NCBI GenBank assembly: GCA_016702335.1
Contig: JADJEF010000020.1
Coordinates: forward strand, 1,054,001 to 1,118,000
Source of the DNA: Rhodocyclaceae bacterium
GTDB taxonomy: Bacteria; Pseudomonadota; Gammaproteobacteria; Burkholderiales; Rhodocyclaceae
Direction: 5' to 3'
Length of the DNA stretch: 64,000 nt
Shown here: piece by piece, positions 35,016-43,639 of the stretch
Layout: every line of letters begins with the position of its first letter
How positions within the stretch are numbered: position 1 is the stretch's first letter
Notes under the pieces: generated by a model
What the model saw: only the letters and a program-made list of their open reading frames with translations
Database searches by the model: none
What the model was told of the DNA's origin: nothing
Program-made: the position numbers and the translations under genes

Positions 35016-35168
35016 GAAGTCGTGCCTTCAGCGATTTTGAAAACCTTTTGATCTTAGCAGCGTCTTTTAGACGCGGCAGTGCAAAACGACCGGGATTAAG
35101 GACTTATTTGGGGGGAGTATCCGCAAGTCGGCGCTGGCGGGACGGCGATTTAGGCGCGGCCAAGCGTT
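35016..35168. other. Boundary gap between core and glycan island
   Basis: This 153-base gap separates the WS/DGAT start from the end of the pglF-like gene. It contains a run of six G at about 35110 and the last copy of the dispersed repeat; no gene or clear terminator was seen. Confidence 0.4.
35120..35147 (-). repeat. Dispersed 28-bp repeat, copy 9
   Basis: The minus strand reads CGCCGTCCC, then the full core CCAGCGCCGACTTGCGG. It lies 21 bases beyond the stop codon of the pglF-like gene and is the rightmost copy in the window. Confidence 0.85.
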
Positions 35169-37109
35169 TCAGACGGCGCTGGCCGACAACGGGTCCGCCG
35201 TGGCATTGGCCATATGCACCCAATCCACCACTTCGCCGGCGGGTCGGTAGCCACTAACCAACTGCAACAGCAGGGTGCGCAGCGCCAGAATGTCCCCCGC
35301 ATTTAACGCGGCATCCAGCTCAGTGAGTCGCTCTGATAGTACCGGCCAAGGCTTGAACTCCTCGCGCGCACGCATGATGCGGGGGTGCGAGGTGGACTCG
35401 GGGTTGTCACCGATCAGTAGTTCTTCGTAGAGTTTTTCGCCAGGACGCAGACCACTGATGTCGATCGCAATATCGCCCTCGGGATTTTCATCGTCCCGAA
35501 GCATGAGACCGGAAAGCTCGATCATTCGTCGCGCGAGATCAAAAATCCTGACCGGCTCGCCCATGTCAAGCACGAACACCTCGCCGCCTTTGGCCATCGC
35601 CCCCGCCTGAATCACCAGCTGAGCCGCCTCGGGAATGGTCATGAAGTAGCGGGTGATTTCGGGGTGGGTCAGGGTAATGGGGCCGCCATCGCGAATTTGC
35701 GGACGGAACTTGGGCACTACCGAGCCCGACGAACCGAGCACATTGCCAAAGCGCACCATGGTGAAACGGGTTCGAGACGATTCAGCGGCCAGGGCCTGCA
35801 GCACAAGTTCGGCCAAACGCTTGGTGGCACCCATGACGTTGGTCGGACGCACGGCCTTGTCGGTGCTGATAAGGACAAAATCCGCAACACCGGCTGCTTG
35901 CGCCGCCTGCGCCGCAACCAAGGTGCCGAAGACATTGTTTCGGATGCCTTCGGCCGGGTTATGTTCCACCAAGGGCACATGTTTGTAAGCCGCCGCGTGG
36001 TAGACCGTATCGGGCCGCCAGGCACGCATGATCTCCGTCATGCGCGCGGTATCGCGCACCGAGGCGATCAGCGGCACCAACTGGACGTGAGCTTCGTCGG
36101 CGCGCAGTGTTAGCTCATCGTGAATGGTATAGAGCGCGAACTCGCTTTGCTCGACCAGCAGCAGACTGGCGGGCGCCACCGCGAGAATTTGACGGCACAA
36201 TTCGCTGCCGATGGAGCCCCCGGCGCCCGTCACCAAGACACGCTTGCCAGTGATGTTACGTCCGAGCAGGAGGTGATTGGGCGCTACGGGTTCGCGCCCC
36301 AGCAGGTCGTCGATGTCAAGCTCGCGCAAATCGGAAGTGGTGACCTTGCCTTGCGCCAGTTCGGTCAGACTGGGCAGCGTACGTACCGCGACATGAGCCG
36401 CCCGCATCCGGGCAAGAATGTCGTTGCGCCGTGAGCGGTTGATCGCGGGCAGGGCCAGCAAAACCATGCGAATGTCAAAGGTCGCGACGAGACTCTCCAA
36501 TTCGTCAGGGGCATAGATCGGCACCCCGTTGAGGATGTGGCCATGCAGACGATCATCGTCATCGAGAAAGCCTGATATGTGCATTTCCATGCTGTTGGCC
36601 ATCCCTGCAGCCAGTTGTCGTCCTGCAGAACCTGCGCCGTAGATCAACACTTTGGGCAAATCGAGAGAGGTCAGGCGGCTTCTGTACAAGCCCCCTAGCC
36701 AAAACCTGGCAAGCGCGCGCGACGCGCCCACGGCAAGCAACAAGAGCATGGGCTGTATCAAGCCTAGCGTTCTGGGCACGCCCTGTATTCCTACGATGGT
36801 GACGACGGTAGCGAAGAGCAAGGCGTAGACGCCCGTCGCTTTGGTAACCGTCATGAGCGCTGACCAACCCGCGTAGCGAAAAATAGCGCGATACAGGCCA
36901 AACACGGCAAACACGGGTAGTGCGATGCCAATTGCCAGCGCGGACGTAATTTCGGCGGGGCCAGACAAACTGACAAACTCGCCCAAACGCAGGTAAAAGG
37001 AGAACCATACGGCCACGACGCACAGGCTCGCATCGACTGTTGCGACAATGAGACGTTTGGCAATTCGGGGCAGCGCCAGTGTCAGTTGGGCAAGGCCAAA
37101 CGTACTCAT
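35169..37109 (-). CDS. Membrane UDP-GlcNAc 4,6-dehydratase (PglF/CapD/WbpM type)
   Basis: Nucleotide-sugar dehydratase of 646 residues. It removes water from UDP-GlcNAc to give the 4-keto-6-deoxy sugar, the first step to UDP-N,N'-diacetylbacillosamine and related sugars. Four hydrophobic segments fill the first 130 residues. A CoA/NAD-binding-like region follows, then the catalytic Rossmann domain with VLVTGAGGSIGSELC near residue 295. The active-site region STDKAVRPTNVMGATKR carries Met where many short-chain enzymes have the catalytic Tyr, as in this long membrane class. ATG 37109 has GGAGG upstream; a GTG at 37121 would place that site within the gene. It is the last gene of the island in transcription order. 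Confidence 0.92.
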   Translation of the reverse strand: MSTFGLAQLTLALPRIAKRLIVATVDASLCVVAVWFSFYLRLGEFVSLSGPAEITSALAIGIALPVFAVFGLYRAIFRYAGWSALMTVTKATGVYALLFATVVTIVGIQGVPRTLGLIQPMLLLLAVGASRALARFWLGGLYRSRLTSLDLPKVLIYGAGSAGRQLAAGMANSMEMHISGFLDDDDRLHGHILNGVPIYAPDELESLVATFDIRMVLLALPAINRSRRNDILARMRAAHVAVRTLPSLTELAQGKVTTSDLRELDIDDLLGREPVAPNHLLLGRNITGKRVLVTGAGGSIGSELCRQILAVAPASLLLVEQSEFALYTIHDELTLRADEAHVQLVPLIASVRDTARMTEIMRAWRPDTVYHAAAYKHVPLVEHNPAEGIRNNVFGTLVAAQAAQAAGVADFVLISTDKAVRPTNVMGATKRLAELVLQALAAESSRTRFTMVRFGNVLGSSGSVVPKFRPQIRDGGPITLTHPEITRYFMTIPEAAQLVIQAGAMAKGGEVFVLDMGEPVRIFDLARRMIELSGLMLRDDENPEGDIAIDISGLRPGEKLYEELLIGDNPESTSHPRIMRAREEFKPWPVLSERLTELDAALNAGDILALRTLLLQLVSGYRPAGEVVDWVHMANATADPLSASAV

Positions 37110-37134
37110 CGGTGCCTCCACCGCGGAATTTGCT

Positions 37135-38310
37135 TTATCCGCACGCTTCGGCGACTACGGCACTAAGGACTTCACAAGTTTTTTCGATGTCTGAAGGCCC
37201 AAGTGTGGGGTGCACCAACAGCATTAAGGATGTCTCACCCAGCGCTCTGGCGACGGGCAGGCGTTCCGCCGGTCGCCACTCCGTGCCGTCAAATGCTTTT
37301 TCAAGGTAGACCTCGGAACAGCTCCCCCCCGTGCAGGGAACACCGCGGACATTCAGCGCCTCAACGATCCGATCACGCGACCAGCCGGGCATCAGTCTGT
37401 GCGGCTCAACGAAAACGTAGCATTTGTAGGCGGCGTGCTCGATGCACTCGGGGATCACGGGCACCCGAAGACCCGCCAATCCCCTGGCGTGCGTCCATAT
37501 TCGTGCCGCATTTTGTAGTCTTCGAGCATGCCATTCACTCATGCGCTTTAGCTGGATTCGGCCAATCACCGCCTGCACTTCCAGCATGCGCCAATTCGTG
37601 CCAAAGCTCTCGTGCAGCCAGCGATATCCCGGAGGGTGCGCTCGCTCGTAAACGGCCTCCCAACTCTTGCCGTGGTCTTTGTACGACCACATGGCCGCCC
37701 ACAGACTACGGTCGTTCGTCGTGACCATGCCACCTTCCCCGCCAGTGGTCATGATTTTGTCCTGACAGAACGACCATGCACCAATGTCGCCGATGCTACC
37801 AACCGAACGACCTTTGTATTTGGCACCGTGGGCTTGAGCGCAATCTTCAATCACATTCAAGTTATGGTTTCGCGCCAAATCCATGATCGGATCCATATCG
37901 CACGGCCAACCGGCGAGATGAACGCAAATAACGGCCTTGGTACGCGGCGTCAGTACCTTGGCAATACTTTCGGCCGTAATGTTTTGACTGTCTGGATCAA
38001 CGTCGGCAAAAATGGGTACCGCACCGGCGGTAACGATCGTTGAAACCGAAGCCAGAAACGTGCGTGGGGTCACTACGACTTCATCGCCGCGCTCAACGCC
38101 GGATGCCTTAAGGGCTACATCCAAAGCAACCGTACCATTTGCCAATGCGACGGCGTGCTCTACACCGCACCAATCCGCGAACTCTCGCTCAAACGCGCGA
38201 CATTCTTCCCCGGTCCAGTAGTTAACCTTGTTTGAAAGCAGTACCGTGCGAACAGCGTCAGCTTCTTCGACTGAAAATGAGGGCCACGGGGGCAGGGTAG
38301 TATTTAACAT
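37135..38310 (-). CDS. DegT/DnrJ-family sugar aminotransferase (PglE-like)
   Basis: PLP-dependent aminotransferase of 391 residues that adds the amino group at C4 of the 4-keto sugar made by the PglF-like enzyme. The cofactor Asp/Gln region IEDCAQAHGAKYKGRSVGS and the Schiff-base Lys in SFCQDKIMTTGGEGG identify the DegT/DnrJ/EryC1/StrS fold. It lies between the acetyltransferase and the dehydratase; this order makes PglE the likeliest role. It overlaps the acetyltransferase stop by 7 bases. Confidence 0.92.
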   Translation of the reverse strand: MLNTTLPPWPSFSVEEADAVRTVLLSNKVNYWTGEECRAFEREFADWCGVEHAVALANGTVALDVALKASGVERGDEVVVTPRTFLASVSTIVTAGAVPIFADVDPDSQNITAESIAKVLTPRTKAVICVHLAGWPCDMDPIMDLARNHNLNVIEDCAQAHGAKYKGRSVGSIGDIGAWSFCQDKIMTTGGEGGMVTTNDRSLWAAMWSYKDHGKSWEAVYERAHPPGYRWLHESFGTNWRMLEVQAVIGRIQLKRMSEWHARRLQNAARIWTHARGLAGLRVPVIPECIEHAAYKCYVFVEPHRLMPGWSRDRIVEALNVRGVPCTGGSCSEVYLEKAFDGTEWRPAERLPVARALGETSLMLLVHPTLGPSDIEKTCEVLSAVVAEACG

Positions 38311-38966
38311 GTTTTGGTCAAAGGTCGAGCCGGGTTACCCACAACGGTCGTACCGGCGGCAACGTCTCGTGTAACCACAGCACCCATGCCTACAATGGCA
38401 CCAGCACCGATTATTAGCGGTTTCCCTGGTTGCCCATGCTTCAGAATTGCGCCGGTTCCTATGTAGGCATGATCTTCAATATGAACGTTCCCGTTACATT
38501 TAACGGCCGGGGCAAAGGTTACAAAGTTTCCGATCCGGCAGTCGTGAGCGACGTAGCTGTAGATGTTTCCGTGAAAATTGCTGCCAATATCTATGTTCGT
38601 GGTAAGGGTAACAAACGGGGAAAGAATTGCACCTTTCCCAATTCGGACTTCATCCATCGATATCACGTTTGCCGCCGTAACGGACCACAGTTGCACACCG
38701 TCCTCGGAGCAGCGTTCTGCAAGGCGCTCGCGAATGTGGCTATCGGCGATGGCTATTACAACATAGCGCTCGGTCGTGCTCATCCCGACGTACTCGCGAT
38801 ACGTTAGAACCCGATGTCCGTTAGCCACTGCTACGGTTGGATTGTCGTCCACGAAAACCAAACGCTCGCGGGGAATGCCTGCCGCCTCCAGCTGCGCTCT
38901 GGCTAAGGGCAACACCTCGCGACCAAAGCCACTCGCGCCGTATATCGCATATAGGGCCGCGCTCAT
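38304..38966 (-). CDS. Sugar O/N-acetyltransferase (NeuD/PglD-like)
   Basis: A 220-residue protein with an N-terminal Rossmann-like domain (LYAIYGASGFGREVLPLARA) and a left-handed beta-helix of hexapeptide repeats. The catalytic His is in YSYVAHDCRIG, as in PglD. It is expected to acetylate the 4-amino group of UDP-4-amino-sugar to give UDP-diNAcBac. The ATG overlaps the upstream sugar-transferase stop by 4 bases. The acetyl-CoA-binding end GNPARPL is typical. Confidence 0.92.
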   Translation of the reverse strand: MSAALYAIYGASGFGREVLPLARAQLEAAGIPRERLVFVDDNPTVAVANGHRVLTYREYVGMSTTERYVVIAIADSHIRERLAERCSEDGVQLWSVTAANVISMDEVRIGKGAILSPFVTLTTNIDIGSNFHGNIYSYVAHDCRIGNFVTFAPAVKCNGNVHIEDHAYIGTGAILKHGQPGKPLIIGAGAIVGMGAVVTRDVAAGTTVVGNPARPLTKTC

Positions 38967-39601
38967 ATATCGTCGGACGTCGAGCCAGTGAATTTCGTCA
39001 TTGTTGCCGAACCGGGTTGATTTACCCCGCGCGCCGAAAAGACCCGTGAAAAAGTCATGAACAGTATTTTTGCATCCAACCAGAATGAGTAATGATCAAC
39101 ATACCAGACATCGAGCCGCAACCGTTCCTCCCAGGAGATAGCGTTTCGTCCGTTTACTTGCGCCCAACCAGTAATCCCTGGACGCACCTCGTGCCGGCGG
39201 GACTGCTCTGGGGAATACAGGGGCAGATACTCCATCAACAAGGGCCGAGGACCGATCAGACTCATATCGCCCCTAAGAACGTTTATTAGTTGGGGCAACT
39301 CATCGATGCTGCTACGCCGTAGCCACGAGCCAAACTGTGTAAGTCGTACCTCATCCGGAAGAAGCTCGCCATTCCCGTCGCGAGCGACTGTCATCGAGCG
39401 AAATTTCATAACCGAAATCGGTAACCCATGCCGCCCAGGCCGGCGCTGAATGAATAGAACCGGGCTACCCAAGAATATCCTGATAAGCACGGCGGTGACC
39501 ACAAGTAATGGCGAGGTCATGGCAAGCAACGTTAACGCGACTGAGATATCTAAGATCCTCTTCGCTAACGAATGCCTAGAACGATAAGCCTGCTGGCTCA
39601 T
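38963..39601 (-). CDS. Phosphoglycosyl transferase (PglC/WbaP family, short form)
   Basis: Transfers a sugar phosphate from a UDP-sugar to undecaprenyl phosphate, the first committed membrane step of glycan assembly. At 212 residues it is the short monotopic form like PglC. One N-terminal hydrophobic hairpin (ILDISVALTLLAMTSPLLVV) is followed by the catalytic core FIQRRPGRHGLPISVMKFRSM and the conserved DELPQLINVLRGDMSLIGPRP. The neighbouring PglD/E/F-like genes suggest the donor is UDP-diNAcBac. It overlaps both neighbours by 4 bases. Confidence 0.95.
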   Translation of the reverse strand: MSQQAYRSRHSLAKRILDISVALTLLAMTSPLLVVTAVLIRIFLGSPVLFIQRRPGRHGLPISVMKFRSMTVARDGNGELLPDEVRLTQFGSWLRRSSIDELPQLINVLRGDMSLIGPRPLLMEYLPLYSPEQSRRHEVRPGITGWAQVNGRNAISWEERLRLDVWYVDHYSFWLDAKILFMTFSRVFSARGVNQPGSATMTKFTGSTSDDI

Positions 39602-40791
39602 GCGGCACCTGTTTGGGACAACGTTATCAGGGCCGCCTTTACGAACTTGAGTTGCTCCCCGACGATGCGCTCTTGTGAGAACTCGCTTTCCGCTCGGCGT
39701 AATGCTTTCTCACCTAGTTCCCCCCGATAGGCGTGATCGGTGAGCAATCGGGCCAACGCGCCTTCAATACCACTCACATCACCAGGTTCGTGAAAGACTC
39801 CGGTAATTCCATCTACCACCGCATCAGTTAGTCCATAGATACGCGAGGCAATACAAGGCAGGCCACAGGCCGCGGCTTCTATAACCACAGAACCGAATCC
39901 TTCGCGATAGCTTGGCATAGCAAATATGTCGGAGGCGGCCATGAACTCCTCCGGTATCTTTGAGAAGCCAACGAAACGCACGTGATCTGCGCAGCCCGCT
40001 AAAATCTGTGTCGCCCGATCCTTCTCGCCGTCCTCGTCCGGGCCAACGACCACAAGGAATGCATCAGGAAAGCGTGGCGCAATATTTCGGAACGCCGCCG
40101 CTAGGTCACAAAGCCCTTTGTCGCGATTCATTCGACCGACAAAAAGGACTATCTTCGCCTCCAGCGGAATAGCGAACTCCGCTCGAGTAGCGATGCGCAC
40201 TTGAGGGTCGGGACGAAATCGGGCCAGATTAACTCCACATATTGACCCCTCACCAAGCACTGCCAACTTTTTAACCGTTGAGACTCTTTGCTCGACAAGA
40301 AACTGCTTTTGGGAGTTGCTGTCCACCAGCAGATGCGTCGCGAGCGATGCAATCAGTTTGTCCAGAAGTCTAAAAAGCGCCCGGATCACACCCGATCGTG
40401 TAGCCCAAACTTGACCGGTAAATGTATGGATTCGAATTGGGACCCTTGCGGCACATCCCGCGATCATGGCCAACAGCCCGGCTTTTGGTGTGACTGAATG
40501 TACGCAATCCGGCTGTTGTCGCCGCAATACGGAATACAAACGCCACAGTGCCCGCAAGTCGCTCTTGATGTCGATTTTCCGTTCGATCTTGACTGAAAGA
40601 AAACTTACCCCCTCCGGCAACACAGACTGCACATCGGAAAACTCTCCGGAACATATAACTGTCACGGTGAAATGCTTGCCCATTTCATGAATATGCGGTG
40701 CCAGAAAGGCAGTCAGTGTCGCAGGCACTGCGCAAACGATGACGACAGTAGGTCGTTCAGACTGACCGCTATCCATTGCAATTGAGGTCAT
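39598..40791 (-). CDS. Glycosyltransferase family 4 (PglA-like)
   Basis: GT-B retaining glycosyltransferase of 397 residues, with N-terminal VVIVCAVPATLTAFLAPHI and the nucleotide-sugar C-terminal domain ILFVGRMNRDKGL-like and EGFGSVVIEAAACGLP. Its position next to the PglC-like gene makes the second sugar addition (PglA role, a GalNAc-type transfer to lipid-linked diNAcBac) the best guess. Substrates cannot be read from the sequence. The start overlaps nothing; 7 bases separate it from the GT2 gene before it. Confidence 0.85.
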   Translation of the reverse strand: MTSIAMDSGQSERPTVVIVCAVPATLTAFLAPHIHEMGKHFTVTVICSGEFSDVQSVLPEGVSFLSVKIERKIDIKSDLRALWRLYSVLRRQQPDCVHSVTPKAGLLAMIAGCAARVPIRIHTFTGQVWATRSGVIRALFRLLDKLIASLATHLLVDSNSQKQFLVEQRVSTVKKLAVLGEGSICGVNLARFRPDPQVRIATRAEFAIPLEAKIVLFVGRMNRDKGLCDLAAAFRNIAPRFPDAFLVVVGPDEDGEKDRATQILAGCADHVRFVGFSKIPEEFMAASDIFAMPSYREGFGSVVIEAAACGLPCIASRIYGLTDAVVDGITGVFHEPGDVSGIEGALARLLTDHAYRGELGEKALRRAESEFSQERIVGEQLKFVKAALITLSQTGAA

Positions 40792-40798
40792 GCCTGTC

Positions 40799-41701
40799 TT
40801 AACGACTCAGCAATAGCCTGACCGCGACTAACCACGCCAGCGGAACCAGGCATAGTCTGAGTACTGGCCAGCGATGAAGAGTATCCATATTGCTCACTGT
40901 CGCCTCAAAAAGGGTGCGATTGCCTGCGATGGCGCTTCGACGAAAATGCTTCGTCAGCCACCAAATCCGTGTCAAACCCTCTGAAACTGGCGCGACGCCG
41001 CTCACTTTCGCCCGAGCAAAGTATTTGTTGATTACTACGTATTCCCAGTACGAAATATTGAGTGCATTTCGAGATAGCCCGTGTGGATTTCTTCGATAAA
41101 GGTAAAGTGGCCACAGGATGTCACGTACCTGTGTTCCAGCGTCCAGCAGTCTAAGCCATAGGTCAAAGTCTTCGCACGAACGAAGGCTAGTGTCGTAACC
41201 GCCAACCGAAAGAAACTTCCCGCGCGAAATCATTATTGAGGCGCCGGTAAGTGAGTTTCTCCAAACCATCGCCCGAGAGTTTTTTACGCAACGCCAAGGG
41301 CACGGCGCATGGAAATTCTCCACGCGACTAAACTCCTTGCTGGTGCTGAATCTTTTGACATTGCACGATACCGCCAGCGCCGGATTAAATACGGCAAGCT
41401 GAAACTCTATCTTTTGTGGGTGTAGCTCGTCATCCGCGTCGAGAAACGTCAGTACATCGGCCGTAGCGAATTGAGCTCCGGCGTTTCGCGTTGCTGCCAA
41501 ACCAAGATTCTCTGGGTTTCGGTAGTACTTGACCTCGGGATACCCCGCCAGCACGGACTCTATCCTGGCAGTTTCTGGCGAGCAATCGTTGACAACAATG
41601 ACTTCCAGCGCTTTGTGGGTTTGGGCACGTACGGAATCCAGTGCGGATGCCAATGTTTCAGAATCCCTGAAACAAGGGATCACAACGCTAACGGTTGTCA
41701 T
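40799..41701 (-). CDS. Glycosyltransferase family 2, copy A
   Basis: Inverting GT-A transferase of about 300 residues. It has TTVSVVIPCFRDSETLA at the start, the DxD region FLDADDELHP near residue 90, and a carboxyl-terminal hydrophobic stretch (RLCLVPLAWLVAVRLLL) that may attach it to the membrane. ATG 41701 is preferred over the longer ORF because family homology starts there; it overlaps the preceding GT2 stop by 14 bases. It probably adds one sugar to the lipid-linked glycan. The acceptor is unknown. Confidence 0.85.
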   Translation of the reverse strand: MTTVSVVIPCFRDSETLASALDSVRAQTHKALEVIVVNDCSPETARIESVLAGYPEVKYYRNPENLGLAATRNAGAQFATADVLTFLDADDELHPQKIEFQLAVFNPALAVSCNVKRFSTSKEFSRVENFHAPCPWRCVKNSRAMVWRNSLTGASIMISRGKFLSVGGYDTSLRSCEDFDLWLRLLDAGTQVRDILWPLYLYRRNPHGLSRNALNISYWEYVVINKYFARAKVSGVAPVSEGLTRIWWLTKHFRRSAIAGNRTLFEATVSNMDTLHRWPVLRLCLVPLAWLVAVRLLLSR

Positions 41702-42614
41702 TCGTCCCATGTGCCCTAACGCGACACAATGCAAAGAAAAGCAGCGCTTTGAGTCGTGTCTTCATTTCAATACTGGATCTCATTGCTTTTGCGAACCCGT
41801 TTGCTGCAGTTTCCCAATCGCCGATCTGCTGCGCGATTCTGGCGATTCGATACTCCAAAAACCCGAAGGCGACGGCCTGTCGGTTTTGCGGCAAGAGGCC
41901 CACGTATTGCGAGTACAAGACTTTTATGCGGCTCATCTGCTTTGGTGAAGCAGCGGAGATATTTCCGCCCCCTGCCCAGTAGTATCCCAATGGCATCGCA
42001 ATACGCTGAAACCTATCAGTTGTGAGTGCTATTCGTACCCAGGTATCGTAGTCCTCCACCGATATCAGGCTGGTGTCTTCGGATATGCCGCCAATTCGCT
42101 CAAGTAACTCTTTGCGCACCACCACGCTGGAATTAGGGATGGACATTCCACAGCACAGCAACGAATCAAACATTGTTGACCTCGGCTCGCTCGACACCAA
42201 CTGATCAGGGAAGTGCTCCTGTCCGATGTGTCTTGCCAAAAACATATCGTGGTAAACGACTTCCGCACCCTTCTCGAGTCGCTCGACGCTCAGGGTAAGC
42301 TTTTCCGGGGCCCACCAATCATCCGAATCCAGAAAGGCTACGTAGGACCCGCGAGCCAAGCTAATTCCTCGATTTCTAGGCCGCGCCGGCCCGCCAAAGT
42401 TCTCTGCGGTCTCAAATCGAAGATCAAGGCGAGCGCAGTATTCCTGAGCGACCGACTCAGAATTGTCGGTCGAGCCATCATCGCAAACCAACACTTCAAA
42501 TTTTTTGAAGCTCTGCGCAACCAGGGAATCCAAGCAGCGGCGCAAGTCCTGCGCGCGGTTAAACGTAGGAATGACGACTGATACGAGCGGGGCAGTTTCC
42601 GGACCTTCGTTCAA
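41688..42614 (-). CDS. Glycosyltransferase family 2, copy B
   Basis: GT2 transferase of 308 residues with VSVVIPTFNRAQDLRRCLDSL at the start, DDGSTDNSESVAQEY and the metal-binding FLDSDDWWAPEKL near residue 95. Likely cytoplasmic, acting on undecaprenyl-linked intermediates. It shares the tandem GT2 block with copies A and C, so the glycan should contain at least four or five residues. Substrate unknown. Confidence 0.87.
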   Translation of the reverse strand: MNEGPETAPLVSVVIPTFNRAQDLRRCLDSLVAQSFKKFEVLVCDDGSTDNSESVAQEYCARLDLRFETAENFGGPARPRNRGISLARGSYVAFLDSDDWWAPEKLTLSVERLEKGAEVVYHDMFLARHIGQEHFPDQLVSSEPRSTMFDSLLCCGMSIPNSSVVVRKELLERIGGISEDTSLISVEDYDTWVRIALTTDRFQRIAMPLGYYWAGGGNISAASPKQMSRIKVLYSQYVGLLPQNRQAVAFGFLEYRIARIAQQIGDWETAANGFAKAMRSSIEMKTRLKALLFFALCRVRAHGTNDNR

Positions 42615-42661
42615 GGCTCACCCTTTTCGGACCAGATGTAGTGAATGTTCAAACGCCAGCA

Positions 42662-43639
42662 TCATGGTCGAGTCAGTTTCTTCGGTGATTTCCACAACAC
42701 CTCGGCCACTCTCATCAACCCACCGGGAATAGCGAACAAAAGCGCGAGTGGATCTCGCCGAAGAATCTGTCGAAAGTGGAACGGCAAATTGGTGACGCCT
42801 GTGGTTGACGGAGCAATCCAGTGAACGGCCCACAAATACATCACATGAGTGCGGAACTTCATGCGCTCGAAAACCGAAAGGTCCAGTTTCCGAATCTGCC
42901 CAAGGAGCAGACGGAAGTACTCCTCATAGACGACACGGTCTCGCGTCGAACTTCGAATAGTCGTTTTGTGCTGACGAAACCTGTTCAGCGGTTCAGCCAC
43001 ATAGGCTATATCGTAGCGCGCGGCAACCCTGAAAAACAAGTCCCAGTCGCAGCAAACTCGGTACTCAGCTGACAGATAGCCAACCGCTGAAAAACACTCG
43101 CGCCTAAACAGTGCTGCACTCAAGTTAGGAATCACGCATGAGTGGAGCAAAAACCGGGTCGCCTCATCTTTCGAGAGCAACGTATCACCCGCACAACGCT
43201 TCCTGAAAGCTGTCTCGCGGATCACAAAATCATCACCTAGTACATGGTCTTCTTCATCCACCATCAGGCTTCGACAAAACGCTATTCCTGCTGAAGAATG
43301 TTGCTCAAGTGTAGCGACGAGCCGCTCGATCATTCGGGGATCGCAATCATCGTCGCAATTAGCGAACAACACGTACTCGCCGGATGACATATCTACCCCC
43401 TGGTTACTCACTGTCACCCAACCACCGTTTTTCTCCCGAACTGTCAGCCGAACGTTTGGATGCGTCTCGTAGCGACGAAGAATCTCAACACTATTGTCGG
43501 GAGAGCAATCATCGATCACGAGAATCTCGATGTTTTGATAAGTCTGGGCGAGAAGACTATCCATTCTCTTGGTGAGAAAACCTGCATGGTTGTAACTCGC
43601 CACGACCAAGCTTACTAAGCCGCTACGGGAACGTTGCAT
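42662..43639 (-). CDS. Glycosyltransferase family 2, copy C
   Basis: GT2 transferase of 325 residues: LVSLVVASYNHAGFLTKRMDSL, DDCSPDNSVEILRRY and the DxD-type stretch FANCDDDCDPRMIERL, where the usual first Asp of DSDD is Cys-Asp-Asp-Asp. The C-terminal region is basic and partly hydrophobic. It starts at the last base of the upstream epimerase stop codon (TAATG), so translation is coupled. Gap to copy B is 47 bases. Confidence 0.87.
   Translation of the reverse strand: MQRSRSGLVSLVVASYNHAGFLTKRMDSLLAQTYQNIEILVIDDCSPDNSVEILRRYETHPNVRLTVREKNGGWVTVSNQGVDMSSGEYVLFANCDDDCDPRMIERLVATLEQHSSAGIAFCRSLMVDEEDHVLGDDFVIRETAFRKRCAGDTLLSKDEATRFLLHSCVIPNLSAALFRRECFSAVGYLSAEYRVCCDWDLFFRVAARYDIAYVAEPLNRFRQHKTTIRSSTRDRVVYEEYFRLLLGQIRKLDLSVFERMKFRTHVMYLWAVHWIAPSTTGVTNLPFHFRQILRRDPLALLFAIPGGLMRVAEVLWKSPKKLTRP

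Noticed and set aside
41370..41395. Partial match to the dispersed repeat in a GT2 gene
   Set aside because: Only the short GCCAGCGCCG part matches; the rest fits the glycosyltransferase coding sequence, so it is likely chance.
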